Below, one piece after another: positions 17,510-27,027 of a DNA stretch of 64,000 bases (position 1 is its first letter; every line of letters begins with the position of its first letter). Origin of the DNA: Flavobacterium sp. UBA6135 (GTDB lineage Bacteria; Bacteroidota; Bacteroidia; Flavobacteriales; Flavobacteriaceae); contig NZ_DIVJ01000049.1 in the NCBI RefSeq assembly GCF_002428305.1, positions 6,738 to 70,737 on the forward strand. Reading direction: 5' to 3'. The position numbers and the translations under genes are program-made. The notes under the pieces were generated by a model. It had not been told where the DNA came from and ran no database searches. It saw nothing but the letters and a program-made list of their open reading frames with translations.

Positions 17510-18790
17510 TTACTTTTCAAAATCTTTCAACGTTTGAATGATGATGGAGACACAATCTAATAATTGTTCTTCGGTCATGACTAAAGGCGGTGCAAAACGA
17601 ATTATATTGCCATGTGTTGGTTTGGCCAACAAGCCATTTTCTGCTAATTTCATACAAATATCCCAAGCGGTTGAACTGTCTTCAGAATCATTGATAACAA
17701 TCGCATTTAATAAACCTTTTCCTCTTACCAAAGAAACAATTGAACTTGATTGTATGTAGTCATTTAATTTCGCTCTAAAAAGTTTACCCAACCTTCTGGC
17801 ATTTTGAGCTAATTTTTCATCAGCAACCACTTCTAAAGCTGCCGTTGCAACAGCCGCCGCAAGTGGATTTCCACCAAAAGTGGACCCATGTTGTCCTGGT
17901 TTTATGACATTCATAATTGCATCATTGGCTAAAACAGCCGAAACGGGATATACACCACCAGAAACTGCTTTTCCTAAAATTAGAATATCTGGAGTAGCAT
18001 ATGTGTCTTGTCTTTCACATTGAGCTTCGCAACTACAATCACCACAAACCGCCAATAAGGAACCTGTTCTCGCTATTCCGGTTTGAATTTCATCGGCGAT
18101 AAACAATACATTGTGTTGGTTACACAACTCTTTTATTTGCATCAAATAATCGTTTGAAGGAACATAAACACCGGCTTCACCTTGAATTGGTTCTACCAAT
18201 ATTCCGGCGATATTTTTAGAAGATTCTAAAAGAGTTTTAAAAGCTGCTACGTCATCGTAAGCGATTTTAACAAATCCTGCTGTGTAAGGTCCAAAATTCT
18301 TTCGGGCATTTTCATCATTTGAAAATGAAATAATTGTGGTTGTTCTACCGTGAAAATTATTTTCACAAACCACAATAATGGCTTCATGTTCCGGAATTCC
18401 TTTCTTTTCATAAGCCCATTTTCTACAGATTTTGATGGCTGTTTCTACAGCTTCAGCTCCTGTGTTCATGGGTAACACTTTATCGAATCCGAATAATTCG
18501 GTTATAAATTGCTCATATTTTCCTAACTTATCATTATAAAATGCTCTCGAAGTAAGTGTTAAGGTTTGGGCTTGATTTACCAATGCATTTATAATTTTTG
18601 GATGACAATGCCCCTGATTTACGGCAGAATATGCCGACAGAAAGTCATAATACTTTTTCCCTTCAACATCCCAAACAAAAACACCTTCGCCTCTATTTAA
18701 AACAACGGGTAACGGATGATAATTGTGAGCACCATATTGGTTTTCAAGTGAAATTAACTCGTTTGAACTGATTTTTTCTACTACTGACAT
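17510..18790 (-). CDS. rocD: Ornithine aminotransferase
   Basis: Class III PLP aminotransferase converting ornithine and 2-oxoglutarate to glutamate semialdehyde and glutamate. Seen in order: NYHPLPVVLNRGEGVFVWD, YDFLSAYSAVNQGHCHP, MNTGAEAVETAIK (phosphate site), NFHGRT, VEPIQGEAGV, ADEIQTGIARTG, the PLP lysine in ILGKAVSGG (K274) and GQHGSTFGGNPLAAAVA. The cysteine-rich insert CGDCSCEAQCERQD is seen in the Bacteroidota form. The ATG at 18790 gives 426 residues; the upstream TTG at 18811 is unlikely. A LacI-type palindrome lies just upstream of its promoter, suggesting regulated catabolism of arginine or ornithine. Confidence 0.96.
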   Translation of the reverse strand: MSVVEKISSNELISLENQYGAHNYHPLPVVLNRGEGVFVWDVEGKKYYDFLSAYSAVNQGHCHPKIINALVNQAQTLTLTSRAFYNDKLGKYEQFITELFGFDKVLPMNTGAEAVETAIKICRKWAYEKKGIPEHEAIIVVCENNFHGRTTTIISFSNDENARKNFGPYTAGFVKIAYDDVAAFKTLLESSKNIAGILVEPIQGEAGVYVPSNDYLMQIKELCNQHNVLFIADEIQTGIARTGSLLAVCGDCSCEAQCERQDTYATPDILILGKAVSGGVYPVSAVLANDAIMNVIKPGQHGSTFGGNPLAAAVATAALEVVADEKLAQNARRLGKLFRAKLNDYIQSSSIVSLVRGKGLLNAIVINDSEDSSTAWDICMKLAENGLLAKPTHGNIIRFAPPLVMTEEQLLDCVSIIIQTLKDFEK

Positions 18791-18858
18791 ACTATAGAAT
18801 TTTGAATACAAATTTTATCAATTCCTTCTTTTTGGAGAGAAATCATCCTTTTATTGTG

Positions 18859-18891
18859 CAAAAATAACGAAATATCTTTGAAAACGTTTGC
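18859..18891 (-). promoter_or_regulatory. rocD promoter with LacI-type operator-like palindrome
   Basis: On the minus strand TATTTTTG (18859-18866) matches the -7 consensus. The palindrome GAAAACGTTTGC (18880-18891) with a central CG lies 13 bp upstream of it, where a LacI-family repressor could act. A near-identical arrangement precedes the carboxylase operon at 37807-37833. The operator assignment is inference. Confidence 0.45.
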
Positions 18892-18946
18892 GTATGAAGT
18901 TAAAATAAAAATGACAAACATCAGTTCAAAACGCAATAAAACAACT

Positions 18947-18954
18947 TAAATTTG
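18947..18954 (+). promoter_or_regulatory. SLC13 transporter promoter, -7 element
   Basis: TAAATTTG matches TAnnTTTG and lies 16 bp upstream of the ATG at 18971. Confidence 0.6.
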
Positions 18955-18970
18955 ATAAAAATTTGAAGGT

Positions 18971-20407
18971 ATGTCCGATTCCAGAAATTACTCCATCAAA
19001 CAACTCTCTAAAATTCAATTAAAAGTTGCCCGTCAAAGCAGAACCATACTTTTCCTTCTTTCTGCATTGGTTGCCATTATTTTAACATTCACATTACGCG
19101 ATGGTGATTTTACTAAAACGCAAGACTATGTTTTGTTTTTATTGTTTTTTGCTATCGGATTATGGATTACTGAAGCCATTCCTCCGTTTGCAGTTGGAAT
19201 CTTGATTGTTGGTTTTCTTGTTTTTACCATGGGGCAAGAAAGCACCATGGATGCTAAACGCTATGTTCAAACATGGTCAGACGGTGTGATTTGGCTTTTT
19301 CTCGGCGGATTTTTTCTGGCTGAGGGAATGAAGAAGACAAAATTAGACACCTTACTTTTAAAAATAGCCGCTCCAAAATTTGGTTCTAAAGCAAAATTTA
19401 TTGTTTTAGGTTTAATGCTAACAACGGCTACCATTTCAATGTTGATGAGTAACACTGCCACAACAGCCATGATGATTGCAACTGTGACTCCCCTATTTTT
19501 AGAGTTTGGGAAAACTTCAAAAATAACTAAGGTTTTGCTTCTCGGAATTCCATCTGCAGCAGCAATTGGAGGTATGGGAACCATTATCGGATCCGCTCCA
19601 AACGCAATAGCAGTGGGTGCTTTAGAAGGGATTGGAATCAAAATAACTTTTATTGAATGGATGATCGTTGGAATTCCTGTTGCGTTTCTCTTGGTTTTTA
19701 TGTTTTGGAGAGTTTTAATTTCAAAATATGAAATTGGAAATGAAACGTTATCTCTGGATTTTTTGCAAATAAATACAGAAGAACCAAATAAAGAATTTGA
19801 AGAAGAAGATAAAATCAGAAAGCGAATTGTTTTAGTAGTTTTAGCAACAACATTAGTATTATGGTTGACATCACAATGGACAAAAATTCCGGTTGCGGCA
19901 GTTTCAGGTATTCCTATTGTAGCCTTAACTATGTTAGGAATTATCGATGCTGATGATGTGCGATCATTACCTTGGGACACTTTAATGCTGGTTGCAGGAG
20001 GTTTGGCTCTTGGTTTAGCCATTCAAGAACAAGGTTTGGCCGACTTTTTCATTTCAAAAATTAGTTCCGTTGAATTGAATTTTTATATCTTATTATTGCT
20101 CTTTGCTTTGACAACGGTTATCTTGTCAAATTTTATGAGTAATACGGCTGCAACTACAATTTTGATCCCGGTTGCCATCTCTTTGATGAGTATTACAGAA
20201 GGGTTTAATCCTATTGTACTTCCTTTTGTTATTGGTTTGAGTGCGTCTTGTGCATTGCTTTTACCGGTTTCTACTCCACCAAACGCTATTGCTTACAGCA
20301 CCGGAATGATTGAACAAAAAGAATTCAGAATTGGCGGTATTCTCATAGGCATCGCCGGCCCGATAGTAATTATTCTATGGACACTTTTAACCACAACATT
20401 CTTTTAA
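18971..20407 (+). CDS. SLC13/DASS family sodium:anion symporter
   Basis: Inner-membrane carrier of the divalent anion:Na+ symporter family, which import dicarboxylates, sulfate or similar anions. It has about 11 hydrophobic helices in 478 residues. The two family signature stretches are present as pseudo-symmetric repeats: MLMSNTATTAMMIATVTP near residue 160 and NFMSNTAATTILIPVAIS near residue 395, each with the SNT motif for Na+ and carboxylate contact. LLPVSTPPNAIAYSTG near 435 is the sodium signature. Substrate cannot be told. It is divergent from rocD and may share its regulatory region. Confidence 0.93.
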   Translation: MSDSRNYSIKQLSKIQLKVARQSRTILFLLSALVAIILTFTLRDGDFTKTQDYVLFLLFFAIGLWITEAIPPFAVGILIVGFLVFTMGQESTMDAKRYVQTWSDGVIWLFLGGFFLAEGMKKTKLDTLLLKIAAPKFGSKAKFIVLGLMLTTATISMLMSNTATTAMMIATVTPLFLEFGKTSKITKVLLLGIPSAAAIGGMGTIIGSAPNAIAVGALEGIGIKITFIEWMIVGIPVAFLLVFMFWRVLISKYEIGNETLSLDFLQINTEEPNKEFEEEDKIRKRIVLVVLATTLVLWLTSQWTKIPVAAVSGIPIVALTMLGIIDADDVRSLPWDTLMLVAGGLALGLAIQEQGLADFFISKISSVELNFYILLLLFALTTVILSNFMSNTAATTILIPVAISLMSITEGFNPIVLPFVIGLSASCALLLPVSTPPNAIAYSTGMIEQKEFRIGGILIGIAGPIVIILWTLLTTTFF

Positions 20408-20492
20408 TACTACAAATTTATCTGAGAATGCTTTTTATTGTTTTTAAGATAAAATTAATGGTATAAAACTATAATAATCTTGAGCAATACTT

Positions 20493-20500
20493 TATTTTTG
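20493..20500 (+). promoter_or_regulatory. rlmD promoter, -7 element immediately before the ATG
   Basis: TATTTTTG ends four bases before the ATG at 20505. With the usual 4-8 nt between this element and the transcription start, the mRNA would be leaderless or nearly so. Confidence 0.5.
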
Positions 20501-20504
20501 CCAC

Positions 20505-21917
20505 ATGGCAAGAAAAAAAACTGACAAGATTATTTTTGAAAACGTTACCGTTTTAGATGCCGGAGCTAAAGGTGTTTCTGTTGCAAAAGCAGATGATGGA
20601 AAAATAATTTTCATTCCGAATGTCGTTCCCGGTGATGTAGTAGATGTGCAAACTTTTAAAAAGCGAAAAGCATATTATGAAGGAAAAGCCATTCGTTTTC
20701 ATAACCTTTCCTCGCATCGGGTGGAACCTGTTTGCGAACATTTTGGAGTTTGTGGCGGTTGCAAATGGCAAAACATGAAATACAGCCAGCAATTGTTTTA
20801 TAAAAACAATGAAGTTTTTAACAATCTTAAACGTATTGGCAAAATTGAACTTCCTGATTTTGAATCCATTTTAGGTTCTGATAAACAATTTTTCTATAGA
20901 AATAAAATGGAATTTTCGTTTTCTGACAGTCGTTGGTTAACCGAATCAGAAATTCAAAATGACGATGCTATCTCCAATCGAAACGCATTGGGCTTTCATA
21001 TTCCTAAAATGTGGGATAAAATTTTAGACATCACAAAATGTCATCTCCAAGAAGATCCATCCAATTCGATTAGAAATGAAATTAAGGAGTTTGCTACCAA
21101 GCATGAAATTCCGTTTTTCAATGCAAGAAATCATGATGGTTTGTTGCGAACGTTGATGATTCGAACGGCTTCAACAGGAGAGTTGATGGTTTTACTTCAA
21201 TTTTATAAGGAAGATAAAACAAAACGAGAGTTGCTTTTGAATTTTATAGCTGAACGTTTTCCGCAAATTACTTCTTTATTGTATGTAATTAATGGCAAAG
21301 CTAATGACACTTTATATGATCAAAATATCAAGTTGTTCAAAGGCCGCGACTATATATTGGAATCAATGGAAGGCTTGCAGTTTTCGATTAATGCAAAATC
21401 ATTTTATCAGACCAATTCAGAACAAGCTTACAAATTATATAAAATCACGAGAGATTTTGCCGGATTAACCGGAAGTGAACTGGTGTATGATTTATATACC
21501 GGAACCGGAACAATTGCCCAGTTTGTCTCTAAAAAAGCAAAAAAAGTAATTGGTGTTGAAGCCGTTCCTGAAGCAATTATCGATGCCAAAGAAAATGCAA
21601 AACGCAACAATATTACCAATTGCGAGTTTTTTGTTGGTGATATGAAAGAAGTTTTTAATGCTGAATTTATTGCCACTCATGGCAAACCCGATGTAATCAT
21701 CACCGATCCGCCACGAGATGGAATGCACGCTGCTGTTGTTGAACAAATTATGAAAATTGCTCCTGAAAAGATAGTTTATGTAAGTTGTAATTCTGCCACA
21801 CAAGCCCGAGATTTAGCCTTGATGGATTCTTTATATAAAGTGACACGTGTTCGTCCGGTTGATATGTTTCCACAAACGCATCATGTTGAAAATGTTGTAC
21901 TTTTAGAAAAAAAATAA
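20505..21917 (+). CDS. rlmD: 23S rRNA (uracil-5-)-methyltransferase RlmD/RumA type
   Basis: SAM-dependent methyltransferase that makes 5-methyluridine in 23S rRNA, most likely U1939. A TRAM-like RNA-binding domain fills residues 8-65. The iron-sulfur cysteines are C77, C83 and C86 (VCEHFGVCGGC) and a later one near residue 183 (KCHL). The methyltransferase core shows DLYTGTGTIAQFV (SAM site), TDPPRDGMH and the catalytic cysteine in YVSCNSATQ. Length 470 is normal. The next gene begins one base after the stop, so the two envelope genes behind it are probably cotranscribed. Confidence 0.95.
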   Translation: MARKKTDKIIFENVTVLDAGAKGVSVAKADDGKIIFIPNVVPGDVVDVQTFKKRKAYYEGKAIRFHNLSSHRVEPVCEHFGVCGGCKWQNMKYSQQLFYKNNEVFNNLKRIGKIELPDFESILGSDKQFFYRNKMEFSFSDSRWLTESEIQNDDAISNRNALGFHIPKMWDKILDITKCHLQEDPSNSIRNEIKEFATKHEIPFFNARNHDGLLRTLMIRTASTGELMVLLQFYKEDKTKRELLLNFIAERFPQITSLLYVINGKANDTLYDQNIKLFKGRDYILESMEGLQFSINAKSFYQTNSEQAYKLYKITRDFAGLTGSELVYDLYTGTGTIAQFVSKKAKKVIGVEAVPEAIIDAKENAKRNNITNCEFFVGDMKEVFNAEFIATHGKPDVIITDPPRDGMHAAVVEQIMKIAPEKIVYVSCNSATQARDLALMDSLYKVTRVRPVDMFPQTHHVENVVLLEKK

Positions 21918-22424
21918 ATGAATTATTCTTTTAAACTGTTTTTAATTGTAGGTCTTACAACGCTTTTTTCAGCTTGTGAAAAAGATGATATTTGTGCCCC
22001 GGGAACTCCTACTACTCCTCGATTAATCATTGAATTTTACAACAATGAAAATCCGGCTATTTTGAGAAATGTAACAGATTTGCGAGTTAAAAATCCGAGT
22101 CAAGATAATTTTATGAGTTTTACGAATACCAGTAAAATTGAGATTCCGTTAAAAACATTTGAAGATGTAACGATTTTAGAATTTACTTTAAATGCAAATG
22201 CAACAGATGTTAGCAACAATACTGACTTAGTTGAAATTAATTATACAAGACAAGCCATTTATGTTTCGCGAGCCTGTGGTTTTAAAACCCATTTTGAATT
22301 AAATCCGCTAATAGGATTTAAAATTGAAGATGTATCAGACACCAATCTTTGGATTAAGAACAAAAACATACTAAAAACCAATATCGATTCCGAAAATGAA
22401 GTTCATATCAAATTATTTTTTTAG
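21918..22424 (+). CDS. DUF6452 family lipoprotein (168 aa)
   Basis: A predicted lipoprotein: the signal peptide ends LTTLFSAC with the lipidated cysteine at residue 20, followed by EKDDICAPGTPTTPRLIIEFY, the pattern I associate with the DUF6452 family of Flavobacteriia. Function unknown. It starts directly at the rlmD stop and its own end overlaps the start of the next gene by 29 bp, so the three are translationally linked. Confidence 0.85.
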   Translation: MNYSFKLFLIVGLTTLFSACEKDDICAPGTPTTPRLIIEFYNNENPAILRNVTDLRVKNPSQDNFMSFTNTSKIEIPLKTFEDVTILEFTLNANATDVSNNTDLVEINYTRQAIYVSRACGFKTHFELNPLIGFKIEDVSDTNLWIKNKNILKTNIDSENEVHIKLFF

Positions 22425-23121
22425 TATACTTTTACTTTTTATATCGGTAACCCTTTTTGCTCAAGAGACAAAAATTGATTCCCTTCCGGTGAAAAGTGAT
22501 CGATACGGTCTTCGTGTTGGTGCTGATGTATATCGACTAACGAGAGCTTTTTATGATGATAATTATAAAGGACTGGAACTGGTTGGTGATTTCAGATTTT
22601 CAAAAAAAATATATTTAGCTGCCGAGCTCGGAAATGAAAATTACACCAAACAAGATGATCGTTTAAATTTTACCACAAAAGGCAGCTATTTAAAAGCCGG
22701 TGCTGATTATAACGTTTATGAAAACTGGCTAGACATGGAAAATTTGATTTATATCGGTTTTCGTGTGGGTGTTAGTACTTTCAGTCAAACTTTAAATTCG
22801 TATACAGTTTACACGCCACATCCCTATTTTGGCGAATCGCCAACAGTTCAATCAGGTGAGGAATTTAAAGGTTTAAATGCTCAATGGGGTGAATTTGTAA
22901 TGGGAATTAAAGCAGAATTATTTTCAAATCTATATGCCGGTTTTAGTGTTCGATTTAATCGATTGTTTAACAATACCAAACCCTCGGGTTTTGATAATTT
23001 ATACATTCCGGGATTCAATAGAACCTATGATGGTAATTTTGGTGTAGGCTTTAACTACACAATTTCTTATTTCATTCCTATTTATAAAGTAAAAAAGGTA
23101 GCTGAAAAAGAATCTAAATAA
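22396..23121 (+). CDS. DUF6048 family outer membrane protein (241 aa)
   Basis: A signal peptide (residues 1-22, ending LFAQ) is followed by a chain of alternating polar and hydrophobic strands with many aromatic residues, as in small outer-membrane beta-barrels. The pattern RYGLRVGADVYRL, KGLELVGDFRF and YLAAELGNENY fits DUF6048, which in Flavobacteriia follows rlmD and a DUF6452 lipoprotein. Function unknown. The ATG lies 29 bp inside the upstream gene, in a different frame. Confidence 0.85.
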   Translation: MKFISNYFFSILLLFISVTLFAQETKIDSLPVKSDRYGLRVGADVYRLTRAFYDDNYKGLELVGDFRFSKKIYLAAELGNENYTKQDDRLNFTTKGSYLKAGADYNVYENWLDMENLIYIGFRVGVSTFSQTLNSYTVYTPHPYFGESPTVQSGEEFKGLNAQWGEFVMGIKAELFSNLYAGFSVRFNRLFNNTKPSGFDNLYIPGFNRTYDGNFGVGFNYTISYFIPIYKVKKVAEKESK

Positions 23122-23355
23122 TTACTTTAATTCTTTTACTCCTTTTATAAACAACCACTTCATATACAATTTCACTCCTTCATTTGTTTTAATGGCTTGA
23201 AATTTAGGTGCTAAAAGTAATGTTAGCATAAAAGCTCCGATAGAAACCCAAATAGTTTCCATTCCTGTTATATATCCAATTAAAATTCTAAAAGGAATAA
23301 AAAAAACTATGAAGGCCAATAATTGGTAAAAAAAAGCTTTTGTATGTAAGTTCAT
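23122..23355 (-). CDS. Small two-helix membrane protein (77 aa)
   Basis: Two hydrophobic segments (about residues 9-30 and 34-49) are followed by a basic tail (KFQAIKTNEGVKLYMKWLFI). No known domain recognised. The stop codon directly abuts the stop of the convergent DUF6048 gene, leaving no room for a separate terminator. Coding potential is supported by the clean amino-acid composition rather than by family recognition. Confidence 0.7.
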   Translation of the reverse strand: MNLHTKAFFYQLLAFIVFFIPFRILIGYITGMETIWVSIGAFMLTLLLAPKFQAIKTNEGVKLYMKWLFIKGVKELK

Positions 23356-23487
23356 CAGGTAAAATTTAATTCAAAAATACAAATTTAATTAGGATTACTT
23401 AAAATCTATTTTGAAATTGCTTTTAAGATTAAAACTTTATTTTACATTTACGATTAAATATTTTTTTTGATTTTAAATGCCTTACAA

Positions 23488-24783
23488 ATGCTTTATATAA
23501 GTTTAAATAGCCAATCCTCCAAAGTTACTTTTCAAAAAGCGGTAACCTTAGGATTAGCTCCTGACAAGGGATTGTATTTTCCTGAAGAAATTCCAACTTT
23601 ACCAACAGATTTCTTTAATTCGATTGAAAATTTTTCAAATACTGAAATTGCTTTTACTGTAATCAAACCTTATATCAATAACGAAATTCCTGATGATGAA
23701 TTAAAAAAAATTGTTACCGATACGCTTTGCTTTGATTTTCCTTTAGTTGAAGTTGGAAAAAACTGTTATTCGCTTGAATTATTTCATGGTCCAACCATGG
23801 CATTCAAAGATGTTGGTGCTCGTTTTATGGCTCGATGTTTGGCTTATTTTAATAAAATAGAAAGTAATTCAAAAAACACTATTTTGGTTGCAACTTCCGG
23901 AGATACTGGCGGAGCTGTGGCAAGTGGTTTTCTTGATGTTTCAGGTGTTGATGTGGTTATTCTTTATCCTACGGGAAAAGTAAGTAAGGTTCAGGAAAAA
24001 CAACTCACCACTTTAGGAAAAAATATTACCGCATTAGAGGTTGATGGCGTTTTTGACGATTGTCAAGATATGGTTAAAAAAGCATTTTTAGATGACGATT
24101 TTAAACATCTCAACCTAACTTCGGCAAACTCAATTAATATTGCACGATGGCTACCTCAAATGTTTTATTATTTTTTTGCCTACAAAGCTTTAAAAAATAA
24201 AAGCGAGAAATTATACTTTTCTGTCCCGAGTGGCAACTTCGGAAATATTTGTTCGGGTATGCTTGCCAAAAAAATGGGGCTACCTATTGACGGATTTATT
24301 GCCGCTACAAATAGCAACGACACAGTTCCGAGATATATGATTGACGCAAATTATAATCCTAAGGCTTCAATCGCTACAATATCTAACGCAATGGATGTTG
24401 GGAATCCAAGTAATTTTGTTAGAATTATAAAGATTTATCAAAATAATTTTTCTGAATTACAATCCGATTTACAAGCGATAAGTTTTTCTGATACCGAAAC
24501 AAAAGAAGCAATGAAATTCATCTATAAACAACATAATTACATTACAGAACCACATGGTGCAATAGGATATTTAGGCATTCAAAATAAATTAAAACAAAAT
24601 GACAATTCCATTGGTGTTTTTTTAGAAACTGCCCATCCCATTAAGTTTTTGGAAACGGTTAAACCAACATTAAATTGTAGTTTAGAAATTCCTGAAGCCA
24701 TCAAAAAAATACTTGCTAAAGAAAAAAAGAGTATCAAAATTGAAAGTTACAAACAATTGAAATCGTATTTATTATCTAATTAG
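23488..24783 (+). CDS. thrC: Threonine synthase
   Basis: PLP enzyme converting O-phosphohomoserine to threonine. Family marks: LGLAPDKGLYFPEEIP at the N-terminus, FHGPTMAFKDVGARF with the PLP lysine, ATSGDTGGAVASGF, the phosphate-site glycines in VPSGNFGNICSG and EPHGAIGYLG. Length 431 matches the longer, fungal/E. coli-like form. I use the ATG at 23488; the TTG at 23467 adds seven residues with no support. No thrA or thrB is adjacent, so the gene is separated from the usual thrABC operon here. Confidence 0.96.
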   Translation: MLYISLNSQSSKVTFQKAVTLGLAPDKGLYFPEEIPTLPTDFFNSIENFSNTEIAFTVIKPYINNEIPDDELKKIVTDTLCFDFPLVEVGKNCYSLELFHGPTMAFKDVGARFMARCLAYFNKIESNSKNTILVATSGDTGGAVASGFLDVSGVDVVILYPTGKVSKVQEKQLTTLGKNITALEVDGVFDDCQDMVKKAFLDDDFKHLNLTSANSINIARWLPQMFYYFFAYKALKNKSEKLYFSVPSGNFGNICSGMLAKKMGLPIDGFIAATNSNDTVPRYMIDANYNPKASIATISNAMDVGNPSNFVRIIKIYQNNFSELQSDLQAISFSDTETKEAMKFIYKQHNYITEPHGAIGYLGIQNKLKQNDNSIGVFLETAHPIKFLETVKPTLNCSLEIPEAIKKILAKEKKSIKIESYKQLKSYLLSN

Positions 24784-24835
24784 CTTTAAGTTTTAATAAA
24801 ACTTACTGAAAACAAACTTATGCAGGAATTTTTTT

Positions 24836-24843
24836 TATATTTG
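24836..24843 (+). promoter_or_regulatory. Histidine kinase promoter, -7 element just before the ATG
   Basis: TATATTTG matches TAnnTTTG and ends four bases before the ATG at 24848, implying a leaderless or near-leaderless transcript. Confidence 0.5.
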
Positions 24844-24847
24844 AGTG

Positions 24848-26557
24848 ATGAGAAGAAAGCCTAATATAATAACTTTTTTATTTATACTTATATCCCTTTT
24901 CTTAGCTATTTTATGGCATAAGGCATTATTATATAATACACCAGATGTAAATAAAGAGTTTGTTATTTATCATTTTCTAAAAGACATACTATTTATCTTT
25001 TTTACTGGTTTTTTACTTCGTTTTGTCATTGTGAGTAATGACGTTAAAAACGAAAAAATCATGAAGCAGCTTCAAAAAAATAATCAAGAGATAAGTGATT
25101 CTATTGAACGCTATAATATTGTAGCCAAAGCAACAAGTGACACCATTTGGGATTGGAAAATACAAGAAGATGAATTTGTATGGAATAAAGGTATTCAAGG
25201 TGTTTACGGGTACAAAAGTGAAGAAGTTGGAACAACTTCAAATTGGTGGTTTGACCGAATTCACCCGGAAGACAGTTTGAAAATGTCTGTTAAACTTTAT
25301 TCTTTTTTAGAACAAAAAACAGAACGATGGCAAGATGAATACCGATTTAGATGTGCGGATGGAACTTATAGATATGTTTTTGACAGGGGATTTTTAGTAA
25401 AAGATGAAACAGGCAAAGCTATTAGAATGATTGGAGCCATTCAGGATATCACTAAACAAAAAGAAGAAGAACAACGCTTGAAGCTCCTTGAAACAGTAAT
25501 TACACAAACCAAAGATGCTGTTGTAATTACTGACACGGATATCACTGATAATGAATTGCCAAAAATCATTTTCGTGAACCCGGCATTTACCAAAATGACT
25601 GGTTATAAATCTAAAGAAGTTATTGGAAAATCACCTTCCATGTTTATTGGACCAAAATCAGATTTAAAAGAATTAGATAGGTTATTACAATCGTTAAAAT
25701 CTGTAAATGAATGTTTTGTTGAAACAATAAGTTACAAAAAAAGCAAGGAAGAATATTGGATTAACTTTTCTATGATTCCAATTTATAACAAAGATGGAGA
25801 ACACACTCATTGGATTTCAATTCAAAGAGACATAACTGAAGAAAAAAAACAAGAAAAAGAAAAAGAACAATTAATTAGAGAATTAACTCAAAACAATAAA
25901 GATTTAAAACAATTCTCTTATATTACATCACATAATTTCAGAGCACCACTTTCTAATTTAACCGGATTATTGAATTTATTGGAAGATATCCCAATTGAGA
26001 ACGAAGAATTAAAAGAAATTTTAAACGGATTCAATAAATCAACAAAACTTTTAAACGACACCATAGAAGATTTAGTAAAAGTTGTAATCATTAAAGATAA
26101 TCCTTCAATTCAAAAAGAAGAGGTAATAGTAAATGAGGTTTTTGAAAATGTTTTTTTTCAATTAAACAATCAAATCAATCTTCATAAACCTACTTTAAAA
26201 ATTGAAATTGATAAAAGTGTCGTTTTACAAATTAACAAAGCTTATTTGGAAAGTATCATTCTCAATTTAGTGTCTAATGCTATTAAATATCGTTCGACAG
26301 AACGAAAATTAAAAATTTCAGTGAGAGTTTTTGAAATAGACTCCAAAGTCCATTTAGAAATCGCCGATAACGGAATTGGAATTGATCTTGTCAAAAATGA
26401 AGATAAGATATTTGGACTTTACCAACGATTTCATAATTATCCGGACAGCAAAGGACTTGGATTATATTTAGTAAAATCTCAAGTAGAAGCTATGGGAGGA
26501 ACTATCTCTGTGAATAGTGCAGTTAATGAAGGAACTACATTTAATATAATTTTTTAA
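24848..26557 (+). CDS. PAS-domain sensor histidine kinase (569 aa)
   Basis: Membrane-bound sensor kinase. Two transmembrane helices lie near residues 7-25 and 42-60 with a short outside loop. Two PAS/PAC sensor units follow (about 90-205 and 210-330), each ending in a coil (DITKQKEEEQRL and DITEEKKQEKEKEQL). The phosphoacceptor is H362 in YITSHNFRAPLSNL, and the ATPase domain shows NLVSNAIKYRS, DNGIGID and GLGLYLVKSQ. The ATG at 24848 is preferred over GTG at 24845. The next gene, 11 bp on, is a single-domain response regulator and is probably its partner. The signal is unknown. Confidence 0.93.
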   Translation: MRRKPNIITFLFILISLFLAILWHKALLYNTPDVNKEFVIYHFLKDILFIFFTGFLLRFVIVSNDVKNEKIMKQLQKNNQEISDSIERYNIVAKATSDTIWDWKIQEDEFVWNKGIQGVYGYKSEEVGTTSNWWFDRIHPEDSLKMSVKLYSFLEQKTERWQDEYRFRCADGTYRYVFDRGFLVKDETGKAIRMIGAIQDITKQKEEEQRLKLLETVITQTKDAVVITDTDITDNELPKIIFVNPAFTKMTGYKSKEVIGKSPSMFIGPKSDLKELDRLLQSLKSVNECFVETISYKKSKEEYWINFSMIPIYNKDGEHTHWISIQRDITEEKKQEKEKEQLIRELTQNNKDLKQFSYITSHNFRAPLSNLTGLLNLLEDIPIENEELKEILNGFNKSTKLLNDTIEDLVKVVIIKDNPSIQKEEVIVNEVFENVFFQLNNQINLHKPTLKIEIDKSVVLQINKAYLESIILNLVSNAIKYRSTERKLKISVRVFEIDSKVHLEIADNGIGIDLVKNEDKIFGLYQRFHNYPDSKGLGLYLVKSQVEAMGGTISVNSAVNEGTTFNIIF

Positions 26558-26568
26558 AATCTAAAACC

Positions 26569-26976
26569 ATGCTAGAAACAGTTTTATGTGTAGATGATGA
26601 CCCAATAACACTGATGCTATGTAAAAAGGTTATTGTAAAAGCTAATTTTGGCAAAGAGATAATTTTTGCTCAAAATGGTCAAGAAGCTTTAGATTTATTT
26701 GAAAAATTAAAAGAGGATAATCTAAAGGGTACTACTCAAGTGCCACAATTGGTTTTTTTGGACCTCAACATGCCTGTAATGAATGGTTGGGATTTTATTG
26801 AAAAATTTTCTCTTGATTCTAATTCAGCTTTCAAAAATACTAAGATTATAATTTTATCATCAACTATAGACCCGGCCGATTTTAATCGTGCTAAACAATA
26901 TAACATTGTTTCTCACTTTCTATCAAAACCAATTACAGTAGAAATGCTTGAAAAATTAAAAGAAACATATTCATAA
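26569..26976 (+). CDS. Single-domain response regulator (CheY-like, 135 aa)
   Basis: A receiver domain without output domain. The acidic pocket is D9-D11 (VDDDP), the phosphoacceptor is D65 (LVFLDLNMPVMNGWDF), and the conserved Ser and Lys are in ILSSTID and FLSKPI. It lies 11 bp behind the PAS kinase and is probably cotranscribed and phosphorylated by it. Lacking a DNA-binding domain, it must act by protein contact or in a phosphorelay. A strong terminator shared with rpsT follows. Confidence 0.93.
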   Translation: MLETVLCVDDDPITLMLCKKVIVKANFGKEIIFAQNGQEALDLFEKLKEDNLKGTTQVPQLVFLDLNMPVMNGWDFIEKFSLDSNSAFKNTKIIILSSTIDPADFNRAKQYNIVSHFLSKPITVEMLEKLKETYS

Positions 26977-26978
26977 AA

Positions 26979-27007
26979 AAAAGCTTCGCAAATGCGAAGC
27001 TTTTTTT
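26979..27007. terminator. Bidirectional terminator between response regulator and rpsT
   Basis: GCTTCGC (26983-26989) pairs with GCGAAGC (26994-27000) around AAAT, extended by A- and T-runs on both sides. Convergent stops lie at 26976 and 27028. Confidence 0.9.
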
Positions 27008-27027
27008 ATTTTAAAAATCTATACCTA

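Noticed and set aside
19267..20022. Long open frame of 251 codons opposite the SLC13 gene
   Set aside because: It is antisense to a clear transporter gene, and its composition follows from the codon use of the real gene.
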